From Rhynchopus euleeides (lineage: Eukaryota > Euglenozoa > Diplonemea > Diplonemida > Diplonemidae), in the NCBI GenBank assembly GCA_963210315.1, contig OY723324.1, positions 434,001 to 498,000 on the forward strand: 64,000 bases of DNA, read 5' to 3'. Both the position numbers and the translations under genes were made by a program. The notes under the pieces were generated by a model. That model was not told where the DNA came from and made no database searches. It worked only from the letters and a program-made list of their open reading frames with translations. Position 1 is the first letter of the stretch. Each line of letters opens with the position of its first letter. This document shows positions 1 through 9,631 of this stretch, piece by piece.

Positions 1-3000
1 TGTCTTGCCGCACCACAGCAAAAAAAATGCAAGAGATACTTGCAGATTTGTGCAAAGGGTGTGTGTTTGTGGGGTATGCTGCAGTGGAGATTGCATCAAG
101 AGCAGGACGCTCGGTGTGTACACTATTCCAAAAAGATTCGCGCGTGTTATTTTTTTTTTGCGTGCGGACAGTTTGCAGCAGGTTAGGTTACAGCTGAGGT
201 TCGGCTCAGAAAGCTCTGTGCCAAGGAAAGCATGTCCCCACCCCTCCCAACCAGGAAAGAAAAAAGACTGGCGTATGTGTGTGTGTGTGACAAGGGTCTC
301 GACCACCCGCAGGCAGGGATTGCCTCACAGTTTTTTCCCCTCGCTTCGTCTCCCCCACCCTGTCCCTCCCCACCCGTGTCAGATAAGTCCATCCGGAAGC
401 GGCAACACAGCATCAGCAACAGCAACGTGGGGTGAGGTGGTGGGGCGGTTTTCCAGCAGCGTCTCGTTTTCAGACAGAGGTGTATTGCGTGGTTCGGTTG
501 CACTGCATGTCAGTATCATCGAATATCCCATTCCATGGGGAGGTGAGGCATACAGCACCCAGCCAAATAACGCAGTGCGGAGAAAGAAGAACATTGCAAA
601 AAACGCAGTCTGGGTGATGACCACCGGTGCGATGTGGCGTTGGTCTCACACAGCCATAATCGGAACCGTGTGGCAAGTGCAAAGTGGGGAGAATATTCCC
701 ACCTATCCTATATCGCCACAAACGATACCAAACCCGCCAATCAGCAAAGGTTCTGCTGCTCTGCGCTCAACCCAAACCCCCACCCGTATCCCGACTCCTC
801 CCCTCCCACCCTCCCCTCTCCTCACTATCTTTCTCTCCCTGAGATCCGATCCATCGGCGGTTGTTTTCTTTGGATTATTTAAGCTCCCATCCATCCGCCC
901 TTCTCCCCCCCCCCCCCCCCCTATCCCCCTCCCCATTTCCAACCAAACGAAACCAGCATATCCCTCTCTCCGCCCGTTTCTTCCTGTTCTTGTTCTGCGT
1001 ATTCCCGTATTTTTTCCGAATTTCGTGCACTGCAATGGTTGTCATTACTTTTAGCAAAAAAAACCCCCCCTCCTCCTCCCCCCCTTCCCCTTCGACGCAC
1101 AGAAAGGCTTGCTGTCACTGTCCACTTCACACGATACGTTGGGTGTGGGCCAACCATCTTTAAGTTTTAATCAAGGGTTGTGCACCATGCAATTTCCCCC
1201 CCCACCCCCTCCCGACGATGTTCTCTTCATTTTTTTGCGTTTCTGCGTTTCCTTGGAGCGCAAAGAATCCCATACACACCACAACACAACACAACACCCA
1301 CACCCACACCCAGGGAAACAAAACATCAGCAACGCCCGGTAAAAGCCCTTCTCGCTCTGTCATGCCCCCCTGGCATTTTTTTTGAGCAGGCTTCGATTTT
1401 CTCGATTATTATAATTCCACCCTACCCCCCCCCCCCCCCCACACCCTTGCCCCTCATAGCTCCCCCTTTCTCTCTGTTGGCGTTACCCCCGTTATTTCTT
1501 CAGAGCAGTGCACGAAATTTTAAATATGGACGGGAATGGTAGAAGCGTCCCTTGCAACACCTGTGTGCGTGTGCCTTTTTTGCCCATAAAGCGTGTCTTC
1601 TGTATTTTTGAGTGATTCTTTTTTTTTGCCGAAAAAATAGGATGCAACATTGCTCTTGCTAGTCGCCGAGAACGACGGCGATTGCATGTGTTGAAACAAT
1701 GCGATGGGGGAGGGGGGGGGGGGGTGGTGTGTCGGGATGTGGATGTGTTTTGTGTGTTTTGTGTGCAAAAGCAATACCGTTGCGTATCTTCTATTTCCCC
1801 AGAGTTTTGAACACGCTTTGTGGCTTGTTGGTCACGACACGGGCAGCGCAAGAACGCGGGAGGACGTTAGAAACGGACCCCATACCCCCCCCCCCCCCTC
1901 TCCCCTCTCCCCCACCCCACCCCACCCCCCACCTGCACCCTTGTGTGTGCTCCGAAGGTGCCAAGCTTCCAGGCACAGGTATCCTTTGTTATGACTGACA
2001 TTCGCTACGGATAAAGAGAGAGAAAAGCCCTTCACTCTCCATGTCAAAAAATAAAAAGCTGTGTCCGTGCGGCCTCCATTTTGCTAGGGCAAGCCTAGCT
2101 TCTCTGCACTTGAGGGCAAACGGCCCCACCCTCCGCTACCCATCACCTCCTTCTCCTCCTCCTCCTCCCCCTTTCTCTGTTTTTTTATATGGGTGTTCTC
2201 GCGATCGACGAATACCCGCTGGTTCTTCTCTCCCCTTTCTGATTTGCAGACACAAAGTTTCCCTTGGCGTTTTTAAGTTCTGCTCCCCTCCCCACTCCTC
2301 TCTTCTCTCTTCACCCTTCCCCACCCCCCCCTAAGCGAAATACAGATTCGAAGAGTTTGTCACCCAACAGGCCTATCGAGGGGATTCGAATGCACAAAAT
2401 ATTCCCACAGGCATCCCCCCCCCCACCTCCCACCCTCCCACCCAGCTCCCAATCGCTGATGACCAGATTGGAGTGGCGTTGGGGAGGGAGGAGAGAGGGG
2501 GGGGGGGAGGGTAATTTAGCTCTTTTCTGTGTATCGGGGTCTGGCACCACCACCCGCCTAATCCATTGACCCCACCCACACCCCCCCCCCCCCAACTTCC
2601 ACCTCACCCCTCCCCAGTCACCCCTTCTTCCTCCTCCTCCTCCTCCCCTCCGCCTCCTTGCTCTCCCCTTCATTTTCGACAACGCGCGCCGTATCGTTTT
2701 TTTTTCTCTCGCTGCATCGTTCCACCGGTTTATGTATGGCACCCCCCCAACACCAACACACCCCTTCCCGATTCGAACCAGCACACGGGCCGATCCCTGC
2801 ATGGTATCAACAAATAAAACTCTTGACGCCATGCCATCGCTCGCAGCTGTGTGTGTGTGATCTGTCTGGCCCTCCTGGTGTCAAGCGGGTTTTGCCGTTG
2901 ATGCCATAATAGAGCCTGTTCTGTTCCGCATACAGGAGGCGCGGTGGCAAGGCGAATGAGATACAGATCCCCAGCTTTGCCGCACATCAACATACAAAAG

Positions 3001-3113
3001 TGTTCAAAGGACAAGAAGGTCTCCCTGAAATTGAGGGTGGGTTGTGTCGTTGTGAGCGTGTGCCATTTGCCTTCTATTTGCACGCGCGTGAGAGGAGGGG
3101 GTGGTGGTCTTAT

Positions 3114-3116
<3 letters not shown>

Positions 3117-3159
<43 letters not shown>
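3117..3159. repeat. (TC)n microsatellite
   Basis: About 21 uninterrupted TC units. Shorter TC runs recur at about 3709-3725 and 8523-8547. Confidence 0.95.
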
Positions 3160-3161
<2 letters not shown>

Positions 3162-3693
3162 CAAACTGTTTGTCAGAGGCGTGCAAAATGCATGCCCACA
3201 GCGAGTTAGGTGGGCTCATTTTTTGCTCCTTTGCATACACAGGCACGCACGCACAGGAGTATCGGCTTCTCTCCCTCCCCCGCTTCTTTCTGCACTTGAG
3301 AGAGCGAACGATTTGTCATCCTGTGCTGTGTTGCGTGTTGCCTGCCTTATCCCCCCACCTGCCGCCGGCTTGCAAGAGCTGGCAGCAAACGGGATCAAAA
3401 CATGTTCGAAAATGAAACGGGGATGGGGCGGGAGAGAGGTGGGTGTGGGGTAGGGGGGGGGGGGGTGGGTGGGGGAGGAGGGAGAACTCCCCCCGATCCA
3501 TTAAGGGGGTGTACCCTACAGCTGTCATCCGGAAAGCCAGCTCCGGCTGGCGGGGAATTGCCCCACGGGTCCCACCCCCTCCACCCCACCCCGCCCCCTG
3601 TATCGACAGAGCAGTGATGATGGTGCTGCAGATACACAGCTGCTTCCTCCTCAATCCACCAGCTGTTGTTGCATCGGATTCATACAGTCCTAT

Positions 3694-4030
3694 GTGCTCC
3701 TCTCGATCTCTCTCTCTCTCTCTGTCTCTGCATCTCAAGTGCCTGGCACTGTGCCACTGCCGTGCTGCTCTCCCTGAAACCTCAGCCAAAGCAAGGGTCA
3801 GCCAAAGCAAACGGCACGCGTGCTCCTCTCGTTTCATCCATCTCTCGATCTCTGCCTCTCAAGTGCTTGACAGCGGGACACTGGCATGCTGCTCTCTCCT
3901 GGAGCCTCCAGCCAGCGCTAGCGTCAGCAAATCAAACGGAAACATGCTCCTCTCTCCATCTCCATCTCTCTCTCAGACATCTGGCAGCTCTCAAGCTGTC
4001 GTCAGACAAAGCAAGAAGGGCCGCGTCGCG
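3694..4030. repeat. Tandem repeat, about 125-bp unit, nearly 3 copies
   Basis: The segment TGCTCCTCTC followed by a TC tract, TCAAGTGC, a CTGGCA-type stretch and a CAGCCA..AGCAAA block restarts at about 3695, 3821 and 3945. The copies differ by scattered substitutions, and the third is shortened. No coding signal is common to all copies. Confidence 0.7.
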
Positions 4031-4171
4031 TCGTGCGCTCTCTCTCCCTCTCTCTCTCTCCATTCCATGTTGTTTTTTTTACCATGAGTAATCACGGATA
4101 AGGGTGTGAGGGTGTTTTGGTTTAGTGTCGGTCGCACCGATCGAACTCGGATGCTTCCTCCCCAGTGCTCC

Positions 4172-4262
4172 GGGGTGTGTGTGACAGTGGTGATCACATC
4201 AAGATCAAGTGCTCCGGGGTGTGTCTACACTGCTATAAAAAGTTCACGCGTGTGTGTGTGTC
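4172..4262 (+). repeat. Diverged copy of the segment at 61-150
   Basis: Both places contain, in the same order, a GTGTGT stretch, a CAGTGG..GAT segment, CATCAAGA, a GTGTGT.TACACT block, AAAAAG and TTC(A/G)CGCGTG. Identity is imperfect. It could be an old duplication or a small non-coding RNA; nothing here decides between them. Confidence 0.4.
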
Positions 4263-4691
4263 GCTCGCACATACAGAAACAGGGTCGGCTATGATCCGTG
4301 TAGGATCTCCCCACACAAAACGTGGTCACCACACACATGCACACACACATCCCGGTCGCAACGCAGGCATGCATCTTCTGCCGCATGCCGCTTTGGGGGA
4401 AACAGAAAGGCAACTCGCTACAACCTTATAGGTTCGTTCACACCCTGACTCCCCCCCCCCCTTTCCTCCTCCTCCTCTGTCCCACGCCATCTCTATCAAG
4501 AGTCCCCGATCCCGACCCAAACCCCCTCGGCACCGATGCATGGGGTAAGGATGGGTGTAGAGAGGGCGGGAGGGGGGGGGTTTCGGGGGGTTGAAGGTGG
4601 TGGTGGTGGTGGTGGCGATTCTTGGCTTGTTGTATCAGCATTTTCCTGGGGCGCAAAATCACGGAACCATTGGTGCCCCTGACGACCCCAT

Positions 4692-4722
4692 ATTGCGTAG
4701 TTTGTGCGTAGTGAAAAGGGGG
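4692..4722 (+). repeat. Left flanking direct repeat of the two-gene element
   Basis: Identical to 8385-8415 over ATTGCGTAGTTTG and the following bases up to the G-run. It could be a target duplication or an attachment-type core. Confidence 0.85.
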
Positions 4723-4757
4723 GGGGGGGTCTCATTTTTTGGTCCCCTTTTCCGGCC

Positions 4758-5666
4758 TCAGCCAGTTCTCTGTCTCTTTGCCGGGTTCCCAAACTCAAGG
4801 AGTTCTTGCTGTTCCGGGGTCAGTGCGGGTGCAGGCGCTTCAGGTGCTGCAGGTGCTGCAGGTTCTTCAGGTTCTTCAGGTGCTGCAGCGCTGGCAGCCT
4901 TCGGTGCGGGTTTCGACGCCGGCTTTGCAGCTGTCTTTCGGGGTGCCCTTTGGCGCGGTGCCTGCTTCAGCTCGTCGGGATGATCCAGCTTCTTCTTCAG
5001 TGTCTTGCAGCTCGTTGCGTGGCGTAGAAATGCATCGGTACTGCTCAATTTTCCGACGTGGCTCGGAATCTTTTTCTTGCAGCTGCAGGTAACGACACCA
5101 TGCCCAACAACAATCCCCAGACCGTCGAGGGAGAGTGGGCGCCTGGATCCCGTGACACAGATCTCTAGTGCCGTTGTGATCCCCTCTGATAACGTCTCCT
5201 GGACGTTGTCAGCGGAGGTTGCCTGTGTGGCGGTGACCTCCGTATACCCCGCGGGGTCCCGTGCCAGCAGCGCCTTCTTCAGCTTTTCGTCGACCCCTCG
5301 GTCGACGCTCGCCTTAATGTCGAGGGCCACCTTCAGGGTGGCACCTTGCATCGCCCTGAAGGCTGTGAGCGTATCATCACTTGCAATCTCCAAGGTGTTC
5401 TCCCCGTGTTCGAACTGCACCGACCCAACCACGACTGCGTCCTTGCCACAGAGAAAGGAGTGCGCTCTCCAGATCGCTCGGACGCGCCTCTTGTAGTCCC
5501 GCTCACTCTCGGATTTTTTGCGACCCTGTTTGGGAGGAAGGCGTGTCTCAAACGCCTTCCACACGGTGTCGAACGTGTCGACACTCGTCACGAGCAACGG
5601 CTCGGCAAAGCTGCCGAACTCCTTCTCGCGATACCGCAGGCTGTACTTCACCGTTACGCACTGCAT
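4758..5666 (-). CDS. Unknown 302-aa protein with a Cys/His cluster, downstream gene of the element
   Basis: The start is the first ATG at 5666; an upstream TTG would add 26 codons. The N-terminal two thirds has an ordinary mixed composition with no domain I recognise. A possible zinc-binding cluster follows (CSCKKK, then a histidine and HATSC about 30 residues on). Beyond it lies a Pro/Ala/Lys-rich low-complexity tail ending in a basic KRQRTG that could be a nuclear signal. It lies 132 bp downstream of the 752-aa gene on the same strand, inside the same inverted repeats, so a role in element mobility or DNA binding is inferred from context only. Confidence 0.6.
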   Translation of the reverse strand: MQCVTVKYSLRYREKEFGSFAEPLLVTSVDTFDTVWKAFETRLPPKQGRKKSESERDYKRRVRAIWRAHSFLCGKDAVVVGSVQFEHGENTLEIASDDTLTAFRAMQGATLKVALDIKASVDRGVDEKLKKALLARDPAGYTEVTATQATSADNVQETLSEGITTALEICVTGSRRPLSLDGLGIVVGHGVVTCSCKKKIPSHVGKLSSTDAFLRHATSCKTLKKKLDHPDELKQAPRQRAPRKTAAKPASKPAPKAASAAAPEEPEEPAAPAAPEAPAPALTPEQQELLEFGNPAKRQRTG

Positions 5667-5798
5667 TGGGCCTTGTATAATATTCTCCTGGAGTGGGCGA
5701 AGTGTGTGATTGAAGGCACTGCATTGATCCAGCAACGAAATCAAAGCGGGGGGTGGGGGGGGGGGGGGGTGAAGAGTAGCAGCAGCCCTTTCATTTTA

Positions 5799-8057
5799 TC
5801 ACGCATGATCCTTTTTATCCTGCTTCTTGAGAGCTGCCAGCAGCCAGTCCACGCGGTCATTTTGAACGTTTCGTTCAATCCCACGTTCGGCACAAATCTC
5901 CTGCAGCTCTTCTTTTGTGCGGGCTTTATCAAATTCACGAAGGATTTGCATCAACCGTGATTTCGAGGCATTCTGTACACCTCGCTTGCCACGCTTTTGA
6001 GCTTGATTAATCAGTTCCGAGTTTGTGAAGCTATCGGAATAATCAAAACGGAGGACAATGTCATTGAGGGCAGTCTCTCTTGCAATTCGCTTTTCCTTCC
6101 TTGATTCCTCTTTTTCGAATGCTGATTTCAAGTCTTCAAGTTTCCGCTTCCCAATCCGAAGCTTGCGCTCCTTCGTAGTCTCCGGAATACGGGAACGCAC
6201 TATCGTAGTGAGTTTCGGCTCACCAACCTCAGCATGCAGAGTTTTCAAATCAGTATCAGAGAAATGCTCAGGAATACAGCAGTGAGCACGGACAAAGTCG
6301 TCACGAACGGATGAGTGTCCAGCCACTTCGATGACACGCTTAGACCTCCCGCACATCCCTTCCAAGAGGGCCGGGCCAAACGACACCGACGGCTGCACCG
6401 CGCGTGTCTCCTCGCTGGCTGCCCCGAACCTCACCGCTTCCACCAGCATGCTCGTCCCGATAATGACCAGGGCGGTGCGGAAGAACTCCACGCCGCTGTC
6501 GAAGGACACTACGGGCATGAGCCGGCTTTCGGTTGGGATGCCTTGCTTCCCAAAGTAGGCATCGAGGCCGTGCTGCACTAAGTCATCCGGCCGGACGCCG
6601 TCCAGGTCACTATCGCTGACTTCCCGGATGTCGAGGGAGGGACACTGCGGCGAGGTGTGGAAGCGCAGCCGCCCTACCGTCACCATCCTGCATGAAGTGG
6701 CGCTCTGGAAGACGGTCAGGTCCCCGTCAGAGCTGCACGCCTCCAGCGTCGCTTCACTCCTGGCCGCAGAGAAGAGGTCGAAGGCCCCCGAGCGCCAGTA
6801 CATCTGCAGCCATCCCAACGATTTGGGGTCGGTGGTGAAACTCCCTGAGTCTGCGATGGTGGTCAGCAGAGGGTACAAGACCTTGCTGAAAAGCTTCCCG
6901 TAGAGGCACACTTTGTCGATGGCGCTGCGATCAGCAAGGCAGTTTTTCACTGCCACCTTCTTTGTCGACGATTCCGTCGTCGTCATCGAGAAGAAGGTGT
7001 GCAGGTGCTCAGCGACGGTGAGCTCCCCGCAGCGAGCCGACAGCGAGAAGCAGGCAGCTGCACCACTGAGGAAGCGGCCGTTTGTGGCCCGCTGCCACAG
7101 GAAGCTGCTGATGGTGATGCCTACCGTGCTGTGGAGGTAGGCGGCGAACTCTGGTGCTGCGGCACAGTAGTTGGCAGCATAGCACATCAGAGTCATGAAG
7201 GGCAAGTCAGGCTCAATGACTCGCCGGAAGGCCAGATGCAGGCGGTGGTGGGGCTCGAACACAACGACAACGCTCTGCAGCTCGGGTTTCAGACTGGCAC
7301 CGCGGTCCAGAAAGAAAGCCGAGAACGACTCCTCGGACAACCCCACGTCATCCTTGCCGAGGACGGAGAACTGGCCTGAAGAGGCCAGGTCCGAAAACCG
7401 TTTAAAGGCGACGGCCAGGTCAACTCTGGTAGTGGGTCCATCAGATGACAGCGTCAGATATGTGGCGAGCACGTGGTAGCGGAGGATCCCGTTCACCCTG
7501 TACTGCACCGTAAAGTGCCCAAGCTTGGTAGTGTTTGACGGGTCCGCAAACACTGGTGTGAGGTCGTGAATTAACACAAGTTCGCCGTTCTCCCGGATGC
7601 CCTGCGTCTCCCGTAAAAACAACACATCCCGTAGCAGTAGCGACTGCTGCCACGACATCTCCACCGCATGGCGGGTCACCGTCTCGCCCTTGAACTTGGT
7701 GATGAGGGTGTGGATGTTAGAGACAGGGGTGTGGCACTGCATGGCGGTGTCGACCCAGTCGCGCACGTCCAGGCGGGATGCTGGCACTGTCTCTGCCTTC
7801 GCCGGAAGGAACAGCGCCGAGCCCGGGAGCGCGTTCTGCCACAGGCCTTCTGGGAGAGGCCGCATCTCCAATGAATTAACGTCACCACCCTTCAGCAGAT
7901 GCACCTCGAGACAGTCACCCTCCGGTTGCAGCCCCACCTCCTCAAGCAGCGCCAGCAGCTTCTCGTGGGTGACACATCCTGCGATGGTCCCCGCGAGGCA
8001 TCTCAACCCCTCAACAGAGGCAACGATGGTGAAGAGCTGTTCCTCTTCCCCAGACAT
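5799..8057 (-). CDS. Unknown 752-aa element protein with two C-terminal SAP-like motifs
   Basis: The start is the ATG at 8057; a CCTAG acceptor-like site lies 9 bases upstream. The frame is intact. The last 80 or so residues contain two tandem helix-turn-helix repeats resembling SAP DNA-binding motifs: FTNSELINQAQKRG..SKSRLMQIL, then TKEELQEICAERGIE..DRVDWLL. A Lys/Glu-rich helix precedes them. The central 500 residues match no transposase, integrase or polymerase family I can name, and I could not pick out a convincing DDE or tyrosine-recombinase signature. Its place as the largest gene inside inverted repeats makes it the candidate recombinase. Without that context I would call it hypothetical. 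Confidence 0.65.
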   Translation of the reverse strand: MSGEEEQLFTIVASVEGLRCLAGTIAGCVTHEKLLALLEEVGLQPEGDCLEVHLLKGGDVNSLEMRPLPEGLWQNALPGSALFLPAKAETVPASRLDVRDWVDTAMQCHTPVSNIHTLITKFKGETVTRHAVEMSWQQSLLLRDVLFLRETQGIRENGELVLIHDLTPVFADPSNTTKLGHFTVQYRVNGILRYHVLATYLTLSSDGPTTRVDLAVAFKRFSDLASSGQFSVLGKDDVGLSEESFSAFFLDRGASLKPELQSVVVVFEPHHRLHLAFRRVIEPDLPFMTLMCYAANYCAAAPEFAAYLHSTVGITISSFLWQRATNGRFLSGAAACFSLSARCGELTVAEHLHTFFSMTTTESSTKKVAVKNCLADRSAIDKVCLYGKLFSKVLYPLLTTIADSGSFTTDPKSLGWLQMYWRSGAFDLFSAARSEATLEACSSDGDLTVFQSATSCRMVTVGRLRFHTSPQCPSLDIREVSDSDLDGVRPDDLVQHGLDAYFGKQGIPTESRLMPVVSFDSGVEFFRTALVIIGTSMLVEAVRFGAASEETRAVQPSVSFGPALLEGMCGRSKRVIEVAGHSSVRDDFVRAHCCIPEHFSDTDLKTLHAEVGEPKLTTIVRSRIPETTKERKLRIGKRKLEDLKSAFEKEESRKEKRIARETALNDIVLRFDYSDSFTNSELINQAQKRGKRGVQNASKSRLMQILREFDKARTKEELQEICAERGIERNVQNDRVDWLLAALKKQDKKDHA

Positions 8058-8384
8058 TGTTGTTCCTAGGTGCAGTGTGGATGATGGAGTGTGTGTGTAG
8101 GTTTTTTTTCGGGGCATCCGGACCATCTCTGCAGCTGTTGTTTCGTAGAAGTGTGTAGGGGGTACTACGCGGCTCCTGGAGCTCACTTCCTTCCCAGGTG
8201 TTTCTGGGCATGGGGCAACCTTGCCCAGGTGTTTCCCCTGTTCTTTCGGACGGTACATAGTGAGTTCTGGCAATATTTTTTTTTCTCGGTCAGCGCAGTG
8301 CCTCCAGTCCTGTCTCAGTAGCCACACAGAAAGGGGGACCAAAAAAAACTGGGGGGGGGACCAAAAAGCGAGACCCCCCCCCAG

Positions 8385-8415
8385 ATTGCGTAGTTTGTGC
8401 GTAGTGAAAAGGGGG
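8385..8415 (+). repeat. Right flanking direct repeat of the two-gene element
   Basis: Partner of 4692-4722. It is followed by the right arm of the outer palindrome at 8420-8432. Confidence 0.85.
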
Positions 8416-8432
8416 TAAATCAGGGGCACCAA

Positions 8433-9631
8433 CCATGTATTTTTTTTCTGTCTGCAGGAATCCCCTCATCAGAGAGAGAGGGCAGTGCCGGTTTCTCCTG
8501 TTATTTTTCCGTTCTCCTTTTCGCTCTCTCTCTCTCTCTCTCTCTCTGCATGTCACCTATGCCTCATAGGGTACTGTACTGCTCCACACCATCAGCTGTA
8601 CGGTGTGTTTACAAAGAGAGAGAGGGAAGGGGGGGGGGGGGGGGGACGGGAGTTGATTTCATGCGAAAAGAAAAAAACGTACATCAACCTGCGATGTTGC
8701 AAGGGGAGAAGGGCAGCTGGGCCTTACCTTTGGGACCCTCCCCTGCCAACTCAGGCCGAGAGGAGGGGGGGGGGGGGGGGAAGGGGTGATGCGCTTCAGC
8801 TTTTTTGATTCCCCATGTCACATACCGCTCGTGATTTCGTACCCAATATAATGCGGCAACAGCCTCCATGACCCGCCACCACCCTATCACACACACCCCC
8901 TCCCCCCCTTCTCCATACCCATCTACCCGCCCCCCCCCCCCCTCCCCCCCACACACACAGGCAACACCCTGTTGCATCAAGAGGTGCCGTTAACGTGTTT
9001 ATTTGCAAAAAGAGACTCGAGGCGTTCCCGGCGAAATTGGCTGGGTTTACAAAATGGGGAGGGGGGGGGGGGTGGTGGGGGGGAAAGGAGGGGGGGAGAG
9101 ATCATCACCCACGTCACGCCACCCCCATATATATATACCTATGCCCTATGCCCTGTGTGTGTTGTTTTTTTCGGGTTGGCAACAAACGCCTTATCTTTTT
9201 TTTTGATATTTTGCTATTCCCCTCGGCGTGATGTTGTGTTGCCTTTTTTTTATTTTCAGGACCCGGCAGGGGGGGAGGGGAGGGGGGGGGGGGGGAAGGA
9301 GGAGTTTTTTTTGCTGGGCTTGCTGAGGGAAGGCCAACAACCCACGGGATCCCGCCGCCTCCTCCCCCCCCCCCCCCTCTCGCCCCACCCCGTCCTCCCT
9401 CCCTCCCTCCAACCGCTCCATTCGCTGCCACGGCTGATGCGATGTGCCTGTTGTGCCCGCTCAGCAGAACTCATGCCATGGGAAGTTTTGTTATTTTTTG
9501 ATATTGTTTTTGCTGCCAAACCGCATGCTGCTCTCCACACTCTCCAGACGCTCTCTCACGATCTCCCCCACCACCCACAACACCCACACCGCACCACCAC
9601 CCCTGCAGGACACCATCGACCCCACCCCCTC
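8433..9631. other. Spacer with TC repeat and poly-G/poly-C runs
   Basis: It holds a TC microsatellite (8523-8547), several G10+ and C10+ tracts and no supported gene. A pyrimidine-rich stretch ending CCCCTGCAG at 9608 is the probable acceptor for the next gene. Confidence 0.55.

Larger units (their letters stand above)
1..4669. other. Low-complexity spacer, no supported gene
   Basis: The stretch is dominated by C/T-rich and poly-C tracts, with A- or T-runs and dinucleotide repeats. Reading frames here translate to Pro/Ser/His-rich low-complexity peptides with no recognisable domain. No tRNA, rRNA or conserved exon was seen. Two local repeats are listed separately. Confidence 0.6.
4692..8415 (-). 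mobile_element. Two-gene DNA element with TIRs and long flanking direct repeats
   Basis: A 3.7-kb unit carries two minus-strand genes. At each end, a direct repeat beginning ATTGCGTAGTTTG is identical for at least 28 bp (4692-4722 and 8385-8415). Just inside lie inverted repeats of about 25 bp: poly-G then TCTC.TTTTTGGTCCCC at the left, and its reverse complement at about 8352-8383. Outside the direct repeats are 13-bp inverted arms (TTGGTGCCCCTGA at 4670-4682, complement at 8420-8432). This reads as insertion into the loop of a pre-existing palindrome, with a very long target duplication or recombination core. Superfamily unknown. Confidence 0.7.

Noticed and set aside
5..1054. 349-codon open frame at the left edge
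   Set aside because: Low-complexity Pro/Ser/His translation from pyrimidine tracts, overlapped by equally long frames on both strands, no domain.
2757..2840. tRNA-like T-loop (GGTTCGAATCGG) on the minus strand
   Set aside because: Flanking bases do not pair as a T-stem and no acceptor or anticodon arm can be drawn.
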